Source: Streptomyces liliiviolaceus
Lineage (GTDB): Bacteria > Actinomycetota > Actinomycetes > Streptomycetales > Streptomycetaceae
Reading direction: 5' to 3'
Length of the DNA stretch: 64,000 nt
Assembly: GCF_018070025.1 (NCBI RefSeq)
Contig: NZ_JAGPYQ010000002.1
Location: forward strand, 1,860,001 to 1,924,000
The stretch's first letter is position 1. Every line of letters starts with the position of its first letter. The notes under the pieces were generated by a model. It was not told the origin of the DNA and searched no databases. It was given only the letters and a program-made list of their open reading frames with translations. A program made the position numbers and the translations under genes. Positions 25,001 through 34,232 of the stretch are shown one piece after another.

Positions 25001-27940
25001 ATGCGGTTCGATTCGGCGGAACCCGTGGCGATCGTGGGTATCGCCGCCCTGTACCCGGGTGTGCAGGGACCCGAAGAGTACTGGCAGTTGCTGAATGCGG
25101 AATTTCCCGTCTCGACGACCTCCCGTGCGACGCGGGGTCTCGACGACGTAGAGGTGGATGTCGCGCGGTTCGGCATTCCCCCGGCCCAGGCGCGTTCCAT
25201 GGCCCGCATGCAGATCCTCATGCTTGAGGCCGCCCGGCAGTGCCTGGCGGACGCGGGCCATCCCGGACGTGCTCTGCCCGTTGAGCGGACGGATGTCATC
25301 ACCGGTACCTGCTTCGGCCTGGACCGCCAGCACGCCAACGCGCTGCGCGTCGAGGCGAGTCGGTACGTCCGCGAAGTCGAACGCGCGGCTCTCTCCGCGG
25401 GCGCCGACTCCGACAGCGCGCGGCAGGCCGCCGAGGAACTGCGGCTGCTCCTGGCCCGGCGCCTGCACGGTTCCCCGCACGACCGGGTCGGGGAGATGGC
25501 GAGCACGATCCCGGCACGTATCGCGACGGCGTTCAAGTTCCACGGCAGGACGCTGGCCATGGAGTCCGCGGACGCGACCTCGTACGTGGGTGTCGCCCAG
25601 GCCGTGCTCAATCTCCGCGGCGGGCTGTCCGACGCGGCGCTCGTCGTCGCCGGGCAGCGCCGGGAGAGCCCGCTGTTCGCCAGGGCCCTCGACGCCAAGG
25701 GGCTCATCTCCAGCACGAGCCACCCCTTCGCGACGAACGGCACCGGTTCAGACTCCGGCTCCGGCCTCGATCCCGACTCCAACTCCGGCTCCGGTTCCGG
25801 CTTCGTGCTCGGTGAGGGTGTCGGGGCGCTTCTGCTCAAGCGCCTGTCCACGGCCGTGGAGGACGGTGACCGGATCTACGCCACGATCCTCGACTGCTCG
25901 CTGCGTCACGACCCCCGCCCGGGCCCCTTCGCCGCCTCGCCGTCAGTCGGGCTTCGCCACTCGACGGCCGTCGGCTCCCTGCGTACGGCGGCGGTGCGCC
26001 CGGAGACGATCCAGTACGTCGAGTGCGTCGGATCCGGTGTCGCCCACGAGGTCCGCGTGGAGCTGGAGGCGCTCGCCGCGCTCCACGAGGGCGCCGGCGC
26101 CGGATCCGTGGCCGTCGGAAGCGTGAAGGACCGGCTCGGGCACACCTTCGCCAACGCGGGAATCGCCGCACTCAGCAAGGTCGCGCTCGCGTTGCACCAT
26201 GGCAGGATCCCACCCCAGCTGGAGCCGGCCGACGCGGTGGAGTTCGCACGCTCCGGCACACCGCTCAGGAACGCCGGCGCGGGCCTGCGGTGGCCGCCGG
26301 GCGAGGACGGCCACCCGCGTAGGGCGACCGTGCACGGCACCTCCCTCACCGGCACGCTCTGCCACCTCGTACTCGAAGAACACGACCGGAAGGGCTCGCA
26401 CGACCGGACGGGCCTGCACGGCCGCACGCCGGACGTCGAGGCCACGCGTCCGACCCGACCGCCCCAGCCGACGCAGCTGACCCGGCTGCCCGGAGACGGC
26501 CCCACAGCCCGGTACGCGGTCGGGAACACGGCGTCGGACGCCGAGCCGATCGCGGTGGTGGGCCTGGCGGGGTGGTTCGCGGACTCGCCCGACGCGGAGA
26601 GCTTCTGGGAGGCCATCCGCTCGGGCGTCAGCAGGATCGGCCCGGTGCCGGAGAGCGTCCTCGACCGGGACCTGTACCACGCCCCGGGCGCGCTGAGCCT
26701 CACCCACAGCTACACCGACCAGGGCGGTCACACGACGCCGCCGACCGTTCCCCCGTCCGGTCTGCGGATCTCGCCCTCGCGCCACGCCTCCATGGACGGC
26801 GCGCAGCGCCTGGCTCTCGGTGTCGCCGCACAACTCCTCGCCGGACGCGACACGACCGTTCCGCACGGCCGCGGGCTGATCGCCGTGGGCACCAATCTCG
26901 GTCTGTCCCGCGAGCGCCGTCTGAACGCCGAGTCGTCGCTGCAGGATCTGGAGGACACGGTCGCCCGTCTCGACGCGCTGGGTGGCCTGTCCGCGCTGCA
27001 GAGGAAGTCGCTCCTCACGTCACTGCGCGAGCACACGGGGCCGCCGGACGAGGGCGTGCTGCCGGATCTGCTCGACGGCTGCCTGGCCGGCGGGATCGCC
27101 GCTCTCCTCGCCAACGAGTACGGGCTCGACGCGGTCCCCCTCGCCGTGGAGGCGGCGTGCGCCTCCTCCCTCGCGGCGATCGACGTGGCGGTGGGCGCGC
27201 TGCGCGCGGGAACCGCCGACTTCGCGATCGCCGGCGGCGTCGAACTGGCCTGCAACGCCCGGGACATGGTTCTGTGCTCCGCACTCGGTCTGCTGTCGCA
27301 CAGCAGGAACGCGCCGTTCGACGCGGGCGCCGACGGTTTCACGCCGGGCGACGGCTGTGGTCTGTTCCTGCTCAAGCGCTACGGTGACGCGCTGCGCGAC
27401 GGCGACGAGATCGCCGGTCTCGTCCGGGGTGTCGGGGCGTCCAACGACGCCAAGTCCCTGATCGCGCCCGATGTCGCGGGACAGACACGCGCGATGGAAC
27501 GGGCCTTCGCGCAGGTCGACTTCGATCCCTCGGCGGTCGACTACCTGGAGGCGCACGGCACCGGCACGAAGGTGGGTGACCGGGTGGAGATCGCCGCGGT
27601 GGCCAAGGTCTACGGCGGGGCCGGGCGCGTCCGTCCGCTGGAGATCGGATCGGCGAAGTCGTTCTACGGCCACACCTTCGCCGCCGCCGGGAGCGCCGGA
27701 CTGCTGCGCACCCTGCTGGCGATGCGGGCGCGGACGCTGCCGCCCAACACGAACCTGCACACCCTCAATCCGGCGCTCGATCTGGCCGCCGTTCCCGCCG
27801 TGGTCTCGACCGGGCCCTCCGCGTGGAACAGGCGGCCCGGGCGGCCGAGGCGCGCTGCCGTGAGCTCGTTCGGCACGGGCGGCATCAACTACCACGTACT
27901 CGTCGAGGAGCACGCAGAGCACATGGACGGATCACGATGA
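25001..27940 (+). CDS. redX: RedX: tandem ketosynthase-like protein for bipyrrole formation
   Basis: A 979-residue protein with two KS-fold halves. The first (about 5-450) has lost its active sites: Asp191 in MESADATS stands where KS enzymes have Cys, and the first catalytic His is missing (ECVGSGV). The second (about 510-975) is intact: Cys720 in VEAACASS, His in EAHGTGTK and in GHTFAAAG. This is the layout of PigJ, in which the dead half acts like a chain-length factor. Proposed role: decarboxylative condensation of pyrrolyl and malonyl units for the bipyrrole. A Gly/Ser-Asp insert from a hexamer repeat (25748-25801) lies in the first half. It ends in an ATGA overlap with redW. Confidence 0.9.
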   Translation: MRFDSAEPVAIVGIAALYPGVQGPEEYWQLLNAEFPVSTTSRATRGLDDVEVDVARFGIPPAQARSMARMQILMLEAARQCLADAGHPGRALPVERTDVITGTCFGLDRQHANALRVEASRYVREVERAALSAGADSDSARQAAEELRLLLARRLHGSPHDRVGEMASTIPARIATAFKFHGRTLAMESADATSYVGVAQAVLNLRGGLSDAALVVAGQRRESPLFARALDAKGLISSTSHPFATNGTGSDSGSGLDPDSNSGSGSGFVLGEGVGALLLKRLSTAVEDGDRIYATILDCSLRHDPRPGPFAASPSVGLRHSTAVGSLRTAAVRPETIQYVECVGSGVAHEVRVELEALAALHEGAGAGSVAVGSVKDRLGHTFANAGIAALSKVALALHHGRIPPQLEPADAVEFARSGTPLRNAGAGLRWPPGEDGHPRRATVHGTSLTGTLCHLVLEEHDRKGSHDRTGLHGRTPDVEATRPTRPPQPTQLTRLPGDGPTARYAVGNTASDAEPIAVVGLAGWFADSPDAESFWEAIRSGVSRIGPVPESVLDRDLYHAPGALSLTHSYTDQGGHTTPPTVPPSGLRISPSRHASMDGAQRLALGVAAQLLAGRDTTVPHGRGLIAVGTNLGLSRERRLNAESSLQDLEDTVARLDALGGLSALQRKSLLTSLREHTGPPDEGVLPDLLDGCLAGGIAALLANEYGLDAVPLAVEAACASSLAAIDVAVGALRAGTADFAIAGGVELACNARDMVLCSALGLLSHSRNAPFDAGADGFTPGDGCGLFLLKRYGDALRDGDEIAGLVRGVGASNDAKSLIAPDVAGQTRAMERAFAQVDFDPSAVDYLEAHGTGTKVGDRVEIAAVAKVYGGAGRVRPLEIGSAKSFYGHTFAAAGSAGLLRTLLAMRARTLPPNTNLHTLNPALDLAAVPAVVSTGPSAWNRRPGRPRRAAVSSFGTGGINYHVLVEEHAEHMDGSR

Positions 27941-29115
27941 ACTTCGAGTTCGACCCGGACGTCGAGGAGATGCGCGCCATGACGGTGGCGTTCGCCCGGC
28001 GCGAACTGGAGGGCCGGGACGGGGAGTCCGGCGCGGCCTTCGACGCCGACGAGTTCCGCAGGCGCTGGCTCCTCGCGGGCAAGCAGGGTGTGGTCGGTGG
28101 CGTCGTCCCCGTCGAGTACGGGGGCAGCGGCCTGGACGCGGTCGCCGCGTCAGCGGTCATGGAGGCTCTCGGGTACGGCTCCTCCGACACGGGTTTCGCC
28201 TTCTCCGTCGCGGCGCACCTGTTCGCGTCGCTGATGCCGATCGTGGAGTTCGGTACGGAGGAGCAGAAGCGGCGTCTGCTGCCGGCGCTCTGCTCGGGAG
28301 AGCGCATCGCGGCACATGCCATCACGGAGCCGGAGGCGGGTTCGGACGCGCTGAACCTGCGTACGCGCGCCGAGTTCCGGGGCGACCACTATGTGCTGCA
28401 CGGCAGCAAATGCTTCACCACGAACGCGCCGGTCGCCGATGTGTTCGTCGTGCAGGCGGCGACCGAGCCGGGCCGTGGCTTCTTCGGTCTGACGGCGTTC
28501 GTCGTCGAGGCGGGCACACCCGGGCTGGTCGTGGGGCCGCCCTACGCCAAGGTCGGGCTGCGGGGCTCCCCGACGGCCGATGTCCACTTCGACGGGTGTG
28601 TGGTGCCGTCGGCGGATGTGCTCGGGGCCCGGGGCGCGGGGGCGAGTGTGTTCTCCTCGTCGATGAAGTGGGAGCGCACCTGTCTCTTCGCCGCCTATCT
28701 CGGTGCCATGCAGCGGGTCCTGGAGTCGACGGTCGAGTACGCGGGAGAGCGTGAGCAGTTCGGTGCCCCCATCGGCAGTTTTCAGGCGGTGGGTCATCGT
28801 CTCGTCGACATGACCCTGCGGCTGGAGTCCGCCCGGCTCCTGCTCTACCGGGCCGCGTGGGGGCTGGCGCGGGGCTCGGAGGACGAGGTGGCTCCCGCGC
28901 TGGCGAAGCTGGCGGTCAGCGAGGCCGCCGTGCAGTTGGGTCTCGACGCGATCCAGGTGCGCGGTGCGCTGGGCGTCCTCGAAGGGGAGGCCGAGACGCT
29001 GTTGCGCGACGCGCTCCCCGCTCGGATCTTCTCCGGCACCAACGAGATCCAGAAGAACAACATCGCCCGGGCGCTGGGCCTGAACGGCAGGCGTCGCCGG
29101 GCCGGGCGGCGCTGA
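27937..29115 (+). CDS. redW: RedW: prolyl-carrier-protein dehydrogenase (acyl-CoA dehydrogenase family)
   Basis: A 392-residue flavoprotein starting in an ATGA overlap with redX. Acyl-CoA dehydrogenase motifs are present: [53 protein letters not shown], and [20 protein letters not shown] at the end. In the established pathway RedW (PigA homologue) oxidises L-prolyl-S-RedO to pyrrolyl-2-carboxyl-S-RedO with FAD. The C-terminus is a short Arg-rich tail. Confidence 0.93.
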   Translation: MNFEFDPDVEEMRAMTVAFARRELEGRDGESGAAFDADEFRRRWLLAGKQGVVGGVVPVEYGGSGLDAVAASAVMEALGYGSSDTGFAFSVAAHLFASLMPIVEFGTEEQKRRLLPALCSGERIAAHAITEPEAGSDALNLRTRAEFRGDHYVLHGSKCFTTNAPVADVFVVQAATEPGRGFFGLTAFVVEAGTPGLVVGPPYAKVGLRGSPTADVHFDGCVVPSADVLGARGAGASVFSSSMKWERTCLFAAYLGAMQRVLESTVEYAGEREQFGAPIGSFQAVGHRLVDMTLRLESARLLLYRAAWGLARGSEDEVAPALAKLAVSEAAVQLGLDAIQVRGALGVLEGEAETLLRDALPARIFSGTNEIQKNNIARALGLNGRRRRAGRR

Positions 29116-29130
29116 TCCACCGGTTACTCC

Positions 29131-29189
29131 GGCAATCACTCGTCCCGCTTCGGCAACCACTCTTCCTGCCTCGTCGGCAACCACTCGTC
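29131..29189 (+). repeat. three 14-bp direct repeats between redW and redY
   Basis: GGCAATCACTCGTC (29131), GGCAACCACTCTTC (29152) and GGCAACCACTCGTC (29176) start 21 and 24 bases apart, close to two helical turns. They fill the 112-base redW-redY gap upstream of the redY ribosome binding site. Confidence 0.7.
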
Positions 29190-29227
29190 GGACCGGTCGT
29201 CCTGTCCGGCCCGGAACGGAGTACACC

Positions 29228-29560
29228 ATGACGATCATCGTTCACCGGATCCGTCTGCTCGACGGGGTGGCACCGGACCGCTTCGAGACCTGGGTGCGGG
29301 ATGTCGACTACGCCACCTGCCCGGAGCTGCCCAGCGTCAGGTCGTTCAGCGTCCAGCGGGTGATCGGGCCGGCGGTGGACGGACAGGCCGGCGCCGAGCC
29401 TCTCGCCTACGTCGAAATCATCGACGTATCCAGCCTCGCGGACTTCGAGATCGACATGCAGAGCCCGCCATTTCGAAAGCTGGTCTCCGACTTCGACCAG
29501 ATGGCAGAGGTCGTGTCCGAGACGGTGGGCAACCGTATCGGAGACGGCTATCGCGCGTAA
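29228..29560 (+). CDS. redY: RedY-like small protein
   Basis: A 110-residue single-domain alpha/beta protein (ferredoxin-like, dimeric alpha-beta barrel class by its pattern): IIVHRIRLLDGVAPDRFETW, VDYATCPELPSVRSFSVQRV, YVEIIDVSSLADFEIDM. Position after redW and size fit RedY. It is conserved in prodiginine clusters; I do not take its exact step as settled, a helper in condensation or dehydration being the usual idea. Last gene of the redDXWY side; the leftward redZ converges on it, 47 bases between the stops. Confidence 0.85.
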   Translation: MTIIVHRIRLLDGVAPDRFETWVRDVDYATCPELPSVRSFSVQRVIGPAVDGQAGAEPLAYVEIIDVSSLADFEIDMQSPPFRKLVSDFDQMAEVVSETVGNRIGDGYRA

Positions 29561-29607
29561 ATAGCGGAGCCGACTTCCGTGTCGAAAGGCGTATTGATTT
29601 GCAGTCG

Positions 29608-30375
29608 TCAGCTCCGGTCCGAGCCCTTTGAATTCTGTTCAATGGCCGCCATGAGTCCGGTCTCGTAGGCGACGGCCACCGCTTGGGCGCGACTTCCGAC
29701 ACCCAGTTTCCTCAGCAAATGGTGAACGTGGGAACGAACAGTCGCCGTGGAAACCGATAGTTTCTCCGCTATCTCCGCATTGGACTTTCCCTGCGTGAGC
29801 AGGGCGATCACCTCGGTCTCCCGTGGCGTCAGCGAGGGTACGACGCTCGCGGCGAGCGCGGAGGCAGGGCGCTGCGGCAGATGGTCGAGGCTCCTGCGGG
29901 CCGCTTCGGGGATGACCATCGCGCTGCCCGCGCTGACCGTCCGCAGGACGTGGATCAGCTCGTCGGCGGAGGTGTCGGGGGCGAGGACGGCACGGACACC
30001 GAGACGCAGGATCTCGATCGAACGGCTCGCGTTCTCGGCCTTCGTGATGTGGATGACCTTGGTCAGTGCCGCGAGGGCGGTCAGCTCCCGCTTGTCCTCG
30101 ATGGTCAGGGCGGGGGCCACGACCACGGTGACGTCGGGTGCCGAGTCGGCGGCGGCGGCCTCCGAGTCCGTCCCGGTCGAGTACCCGATGACAGCGATGT
30201 CGGGCTGCTGGTCGAGCAGGGCTCGCATACCGGCGCCCACGATCGATCCCTCACAGCAGAGCAGCACCCGGATGCCGCGTGCGGCACCACCGCCCGGGGT
30301 GGTGTGATGTGCCGGAGAGACAGACCAGTCGTCCCGCACGGCTCGATGTCCCGGCCTCCGCCGGTGGACGCTCAT
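29608..30375 (-). CDS. redZ: RedZ-like orphan response regulator with degenerate receiver
   Basis: A 255-residue NarL/LuxR-type regulator. The receiver-like half (about 35-155; IRVLLCCEGSIVGAGMRALL) lacks the acidic pair (CE in place of DD) and the phospho-acceptor Asp: the segment where it belongs reads DVTVVVAPALT. The C-terminal HTH is standard (LTPRETEVIALLTQGKSNAE). RedZ of S. coelicolor is likewise an atypical, non-phosphorylated regulator that activates redD. No TTA codon is present here, unlike S. coelicolor redZ. The start is uncertain: ATG 30375 is taken; GTG at 30402 or 30339 is possible since none has a good ribosome binding site. Confidence 0.9.
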   Translation of the reverse strand: MSVHRRRPGHRAVRDDWSVSPAHHTTPGGGAARGIRVLLCCEGSIVGAGMRALLDQQPDIAVIGYSTGTDSEAAAADSAPDVTVVVAPALTIEDKRELTALAALTKVIHITKAENASRSIEILRLGVRAVLAPDTSADELIHVLRTVSAGSAMVIPEAARRSLDHLPQRPASALAASVVPSLTPRETEVIALLTQGKSNAEIAEKLSVSTATVRSHVHHLLRKLGVGSRAQAVAVAYETGLMAAIEQNSKGSDRS

Positions 30376-30703
30376 CGCTCGGCGATCAGGTAGGTCGTCC
30401 ACGCGAAACGATGCGTGGCCTTGAGGCCCGTTCGCCGAGAGCAGTGCAAGGTTCGTTCCTCCCCCGAGATTGACGCGACCCTGCGTGTTCCAGGAGACCC
30501 TCGCTGCTTATCGGTCTCGCAACATCGAGGCCGCATGGCATATGCAGGGTAACACAAGAGACACATGTTCACGGGGGTCCGAGGATCTCATGGAGTTTTA
30601 CCACCGAGTAACCTCGTGCCTTATCTGTCCGGTATTTGGTGGCTGGTTCTGACAACGCACAGGAGAATTTCACGAGACCTTTGGGCGCCGTGTCGGATCG
30701 TGG
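30376..30703. promoter_or_regulatory. gene-free region upstream of redZ
   Basis: About 330 bases with clearly lower GC than the genes and stops in all frames. It holds the redZ promoter region and the end of the leftward redV unit. An 8-bp palindrome GCATATGC lies at 30538-30545 and GTAAC occurs at about 30549 and 30607. No convincing promoter pair or small gene could be fixed. Confidence 0.4.
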
Positions 30704-31966
30704 TCAGATCGTGCATACGGCACGGACTCCTATCCGGCGTGGTGGCGGCGGGAAATCTGTGAGAGGGCGCCCCAATCTGCTCACGAAGAAGGTCCGGCCC
30801 GGCAGTCCCAGCCGGTCCTGGAGCTCCTTTCGTACGTCGTCGTGCTGCAGGACGACACTGACGGGGTGCAGCGCGAGCCCCGCCCGGGTGGCCCGCAGCC
30901 AGTACTCGGCCAGGCGGGCTCCGCCGCGCACGGTGGCCTCGACACCGGGAGACGCGTCGGCGAGCCCCAGGGCGACGACGGCCGGCGTCGGCCGTACGAC
31001 GCGGGCGAGCTGGCGGGCTAGCACGCGGTGGTAGCCCGCGTGACTGAGCACGCTCATCGTGGTGGGTGCCAGCGCGAGGCGCAGGGCGTGGCGCCGGGGC
31101 GCCGAGAGCGGTCCGAACAGCTGGCTGAGGGGGAAGCCGTCGCCGCGTGCCCGGGCCTCGGCCTCGTCCCGGCGCACGAACGAGTATGTCTCGCGCCAGG
31201 CCTGTCGATGGCTGAAGTCGCGTCCCCCGTGGCGGGCCACGAGGTCGGCGAAGGCCGCGCGCTCACGGTCGGCCATGAGATGCCGGACGGTGACGTCCGC
31301 GCCGGCGGCGACGCCGGTCGACGGGGCGGACAGCCCTTCCAGGAGGGCCGGTTCGACCGTTTCGGGGCGGTAGGGCGCGCGGTTGGTCCGCCGGGCCAGG
31401 GCGGTGCGGCGGAGGTCGGCGAGAGAGCCGTCCGGCTCGTCCGTGCGGCGCAGCCGGACCGCGCACAGCGGTGACCATGACACCGGCCAGGTGTCGCCGA
31501 GGAGGCGGCACACCTCGCGCGCCCCGCCCGTCCGTCCGCCGGCGAGCGGTTCGACGAAGTGGATACGGTCGGTCGACCAGCTCTGGTGGGCCAGGGAGCG
31601 CGACAGGATCTGCAGGTACGCGCCACAGCTGACCAGCATCTCGACGGCGTGCGCGGGGAGGGAGGTGAGTTCACGCTCCCGGTCGAGGGCCAGGATGACG
31701 TACTCGTCCGTGTCACCTCCAGCGGTTCTGCTCTCACCGGAGCTGCCGTCAGGGGCTTCGGGGCCGTCGGTGGGAGCCTCCTCGACGAGCCGTTCCGCTG
31801 CCCGGCGCGCACCACGGCCGGTGGCCCAGGCGACGCCCCAGGGTTGGCAGTTGTGCGACGACGGGCTGTGCGCGGCGATGTCGGCCGCTTCGCGCAGCGC
31901 GTGTTCGAAGGGCACCCGGCGTTCCGCGGAGGGCGTCCTGGGTGTCGAGGTGGGTGAGCTGGTCAC
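30704..31966 (-). CDS. redV: RedV: nitroreductase-fold oxidase for the bipyrrole alcohol
   Basis: A 420-residue protein from the GTG at 31966 (GAGGAGAA about ten bases upstream). It has two diverged nitroreductase-like halves: HSPSSHNCQPWG and ALARRTNRAPYRPETV are FMN-site-like stretches, and the C-terminal half ends LQDRLGLPGRTFFVSRLGRP. Position next to redU and the family fit RedV, homologue of PigM, which oxidises the bipyrrole methanol (HBM) to the aldehyde (HBC). A Gly/Ser/Glu-rich loop lies near residue 70. It is the last gene of the leftward redR-to-redV unit. Confidence 0.85.
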   Translation of the reverse strand: MTSSPTSTPRTPSAERRVPFEHALREAADIAAHSPSSHNCQPWGVAWATGRGARRAAERLVEEAPTDGPEAPDGSSGESRTAGGDTDEYVILALDRERELTSLPAHAVEMLVSCGAYLQILSRSLAHQSWSTDRIHFVEPLAGGRTGGAREVCRLLGDTWPVSWSPLCAVRLRRTDEPDGSLADLRRTALARRTNRAPYRPETVEPALLEGLSAPSTGVAAGADVTVRHLMADRERAAFADLVARHGGRDFSHRQAWRETYSFVRRDEAEARARGDGFPLSQLFGPLSAPRRHALRLALAPTTMSVLSHAGYHRVLARQLARVVRPTPAVVALGLADASPGVEATVRGGARLAEYWLRATRAGLALHPVSVVLQHDDVRKELQDRLGLPGRTFFVSRLGRPLTDFPPPPRRIGVRAVCTI

Positions 31967-32000
31967 GGTGTCCGTTCTCCTCACTGCCGCACGGGTCTTC

Positions 32001-32783
32001 TCACTGCCACACGAGTGCCAGGGCGTATCCGTCGACTTCCCGGGCCCAGCTGTCGAAGCGGGAACCGTCGGCCGCGGGTGCGTGGCGGCGCAGTTCCGGC
32101 CCGGCCCGCCAGGCGAACCGGCCGTCGGGCCACCACTGGGTGAGCCGCACCTCGCGGCTGTCCACCCGCAGGCCGAAGCCGAAGTGCTTGAGCACCGCCT
32201 CCTTGCAGGCCCACCGCAGGGGCAGCGGCATGGCGCCCACTCCCCCGAGGCGGGGATCCGCCGCGATCTCCGGGGCCCGTGTGAGCAGTTCCGCGAGCGG
32301 TGGTGGCACCTGGCGGCTGCGCTCGACGTCGATCCCGACGGCGCGCGGCCCGCAGACGGCGACGGCGAAGTCCGCCGAGTGGGACAGACCGACCTCCACG
32401 CGGGCGTCGACGACGGGCTTTCCGGCGCGGAGTCCGTCCGGGACGACACCGACCGTGATGTCGCGGGGGCGCACCGAGGTGCCGGCGTGCCGCCGCTGAT
32501 AGGCGCACACGCTGTGCTTGATGGCCAGACGTCCCGCCAGCCACTCCAAACGCCTTTTGACCAGGCGCAGTTGTGCCGCCTGTCGGTTCTCTTCGTCGCT
32601 CAGGTGCCGGGCGGCGATCGTCGCGCGGTCCGTCTCGTCGCGTCCGCGCAGCCAGGCGATCGACACCACGGCGACCGTCAGGGGGCCGCGGGCGTGAGTG
32701 ACGTACAGGGGACGCGCGGGGTCGAGCGCCATGCTGTCGTCGAGGCTGCGGGCCGCGACGCGGTCCGGCGAGGTGATCGCCAT
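32001..32783 (-). CDS. redU: RedU: Sfp-type phosphopantetheinyl transferase
   Basis: A 260-residue PPTase; ATG at 32783. The three family signatures are there: LAIKHSVCAYQ region for CoA binding, VGIDVERS for Mg2+ binding, and LRWACKEAVLKHFGFGL as the FSxKEAxxK motif. It activates the carrier proteins of the pathway (RedO, RedQ, the two in RedN and those in RedL) by adding phosphopantetheine. Ten bases separate it from the gene upstream, so it is part of the leftward operon. Confidence 0.93.
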   Translation of the reverse strand: MAITSPDRVAARSLDDSMALDPARPLYVTHARGPLTVAVVSIAWLRGRDETDRATIAARHLSDEENRQAAQLRLVKRRLEWLAGRLAIKHSVCAYQRRHAGTSVRPRDITVGVVPDGLRAGKPVVDARVEVGLSHSADFAVAVCGPRAVGIDVERSRQVPPPLAELLTRAPEIAADPRLGGVGAMPLPLRWACKEAVLKHFGFGLRVDSREVRLTQWWPDGRFAWRAGPELRRHAPAADGSRFDSWAREVDGYALALVWQ

Positions 32784-32793
32784 CGCCGGGCCT

Positions 32794-33684
32794 TCAGCGC
32801 TCCACGCGCGGGGGCAGCAGGAACGGGTAGGTGCGCCGTCTGATCCGGTGGTGCCAGAAGCGGTCGGCCTGCCGCAGCCGCTGGATGAGCTCCCACATCC
32901 GGGCGTCGTCGCGGTAGTACGCGGCCACCTCCTCCACGGTGATCGGCTCGGAGAGGCGGGCGTTGGCCTGTTCCAGGAACGCCGGTACGAGCTCGTGGAG
33001 CCGTTCCTTGTACAGGTTGCCGAGGAAGTCCAGCAGGACGCCACGGGTCTCGTAGAACTTGTCGAAGATCGACCTGGTCATCGAGATACGGACGGCGTCG
33101 CGCAGGGCCCAGGGCAGCGAGCTGAAGAAGAGGCGGACGTCCAGCCGTTCGCGGTTGCGGGCGTCCCGCATGAGGGGCGTCGTGACATCGAGGTACACCA
33201 GCTCACCGCCGACGTCCATCCAGTTGTTGGCCTGTGCGTCCAGACCGAGGGTGGGCTCCACGGCGTGTTCGACCCGGTCGAGGAACCGGGAGAAGAAATC
33301 CTTGATCCAGATGTCGTCCTCGGTGTGCAGCAGCCTGGAACACAGCCGGTGCGAGGGCAGTTCGCGCTGCACGCAGTAGGCCGTGATCCGCCCCGACGGC
33401 AGCCGTGTGTGCCACAGCTCGGTGTCGGCGACGGTGAGGCCGTTGTCGCCGAGCCTCCTCAGATACTCGCGGAGGCCTTCCTCGTACCGTTCGAGGCGTG
33501 CTCGGTCGGGGAACACCGGCAGTCGCTTGCACGCGAACACGTCGTCGCCGCTCTGCAGCCGTAGCACCAGGCTGACTTCGCCGTAGCCGAGCACGTCGAG
33601 GGCGCTGTCGTCCATGGTCCTGAGCGCGGCTCGAACCCGGTCTTCGAGCTGTGCGAGTTCGTCGTGCGGAACGGTGAAGGACAT
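32794..33684 (-). CDS. kinase-fold-like protein of the red cluster (RedT position)
   Basis: A 296-residue protein with a faint aminoglycoside phosphotransferase/kinase pattern: LGYGEVSLVLRLQSGDDVFACKR resembles a P-loop strand pair with the ATP-binding Lys, LDAQANNWM the catalytic loop (Asp and Asn kept, first His lost), and LVYLDVTTPL the metal-binding Asp strand. The C-terminal third is helical with many Arg. By order it corresponds to the S. coelicolor gene between redU and redS, whose role is unknown. It might be a pseudokinase or a kinase acting on a small molecule; both are inference. Co-transcribed with redU and the DoxX-like gene. Confidence 0.75.
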   Translation of the reverse strand: MSFTVPHDELAQLEDRVRAALRTMDDSALDVLGYGEVSLVLRLQSGDDVFACKRLPVFPDRARLERYEEGLREYLRRLGDNGLTVADTELWHTRLPSGRITAYCVQRELPSHRLCSRLLHTEDDIWIKDFFSRFLDRVEHAVEPTLGLDAQANNWMDVGGELVYLDVTTPLMRDARNRERLDVRLFFSSLPWALRDAVRISMTRSIFDKFYETRGVLLDFLGNLYKERLHELVPAFLEQANARLSEPITVEEVAAYYRDDARMWELIQRLRQADRFWHHRIRRRTYPFLLPPRVER

Positions 33685-33694
33685 GGCATGACCC

Positions 33695-34138
33695 TTAGCT
33701 CTGGTTGTCCGTCCTGGCCCGCGAGGGTGCCGCGGCGGACGGGGACGGTGTGCGCCGGTGCCGCACGAGGAGGTAGATGGCCGCGGCGAAGAACGCGGCG
33801 TCGAGCACGAGGATCTGCGGCACGCTGCTGACGAGGATGACGACCAGGCAGACCAGCATGAGCAGTTGGCCGTAGAGCGCGGCGACGACCAGGTACCGGT
33901 CGAGGATCAGGAAGACCCCGCTGACGATCATCGCCGCCGCGACGAACACGGTGACGGCGGTGGGGTGTTCGGCGAGCCGGTCGGTGAAGGGACCGAGGAC
34001 GGCGACACCGTCGTTGCCGTCCGCGGCGCCGTCGAGGCGCTCCTCGACCGACTCGATCTCCGGGAAGAACTTGCCGATGCCGGCGATGACGTAGAGGACG
34101 CCCACTATGCGCTGGAGGATCAGGTCTCGTTTGGTCAC
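33695..34138 (-). CDS. DoxX-like four-helix membrane protein (RedS position)
   Basis: A 147-residue protein with four predicted helices (about residues 8-24, 60-78, 84-104 and 110-126) and a Ser/Arg-rich C-terminal tail. RIVGVLYVIAGIGKFFP at the N-terminus is the DoxX/DoxD-type opening. The start is a GTG at 34138 without a clear ribosome binding site. It lies between redR and the kinase-like gene on the same strand, ten bases upstream of the latter. A role in quinone or membrane redox chemistry, or in placing the pathway at the membrane, is possible but unproven. Confidence 0.75.
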   Translation of the reverse strand: MTKRDLILQRIVGVLYVIAGIGKFFPEIESVEERLDGAADGNDGVAVLGPFTDRLAEHPTAVTVFVAAAMIVSGVFLILDRYLVVAALYGQLLMLVCLVVILVSSVPQILVLDAAFFAAAIYLLVRHRRTPSPSAAAPSRARTDNQS

Positions 34139-34232
34139 CCGATGGAGTCTTCCGGTGTCGTGGCCTGGCGGCCGGGGCTTTTTCGGACGAGATCCACTGA
34201 TGGTGCGATCCGGTGTTCGTGGGTACGCCGGA

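Noticed and set aside
30470..30762. Small frames in the gap between redZ and redV
   Set aside because: No ribosome site, no family pattern and unusual codon use; the stretch looks regulatory.
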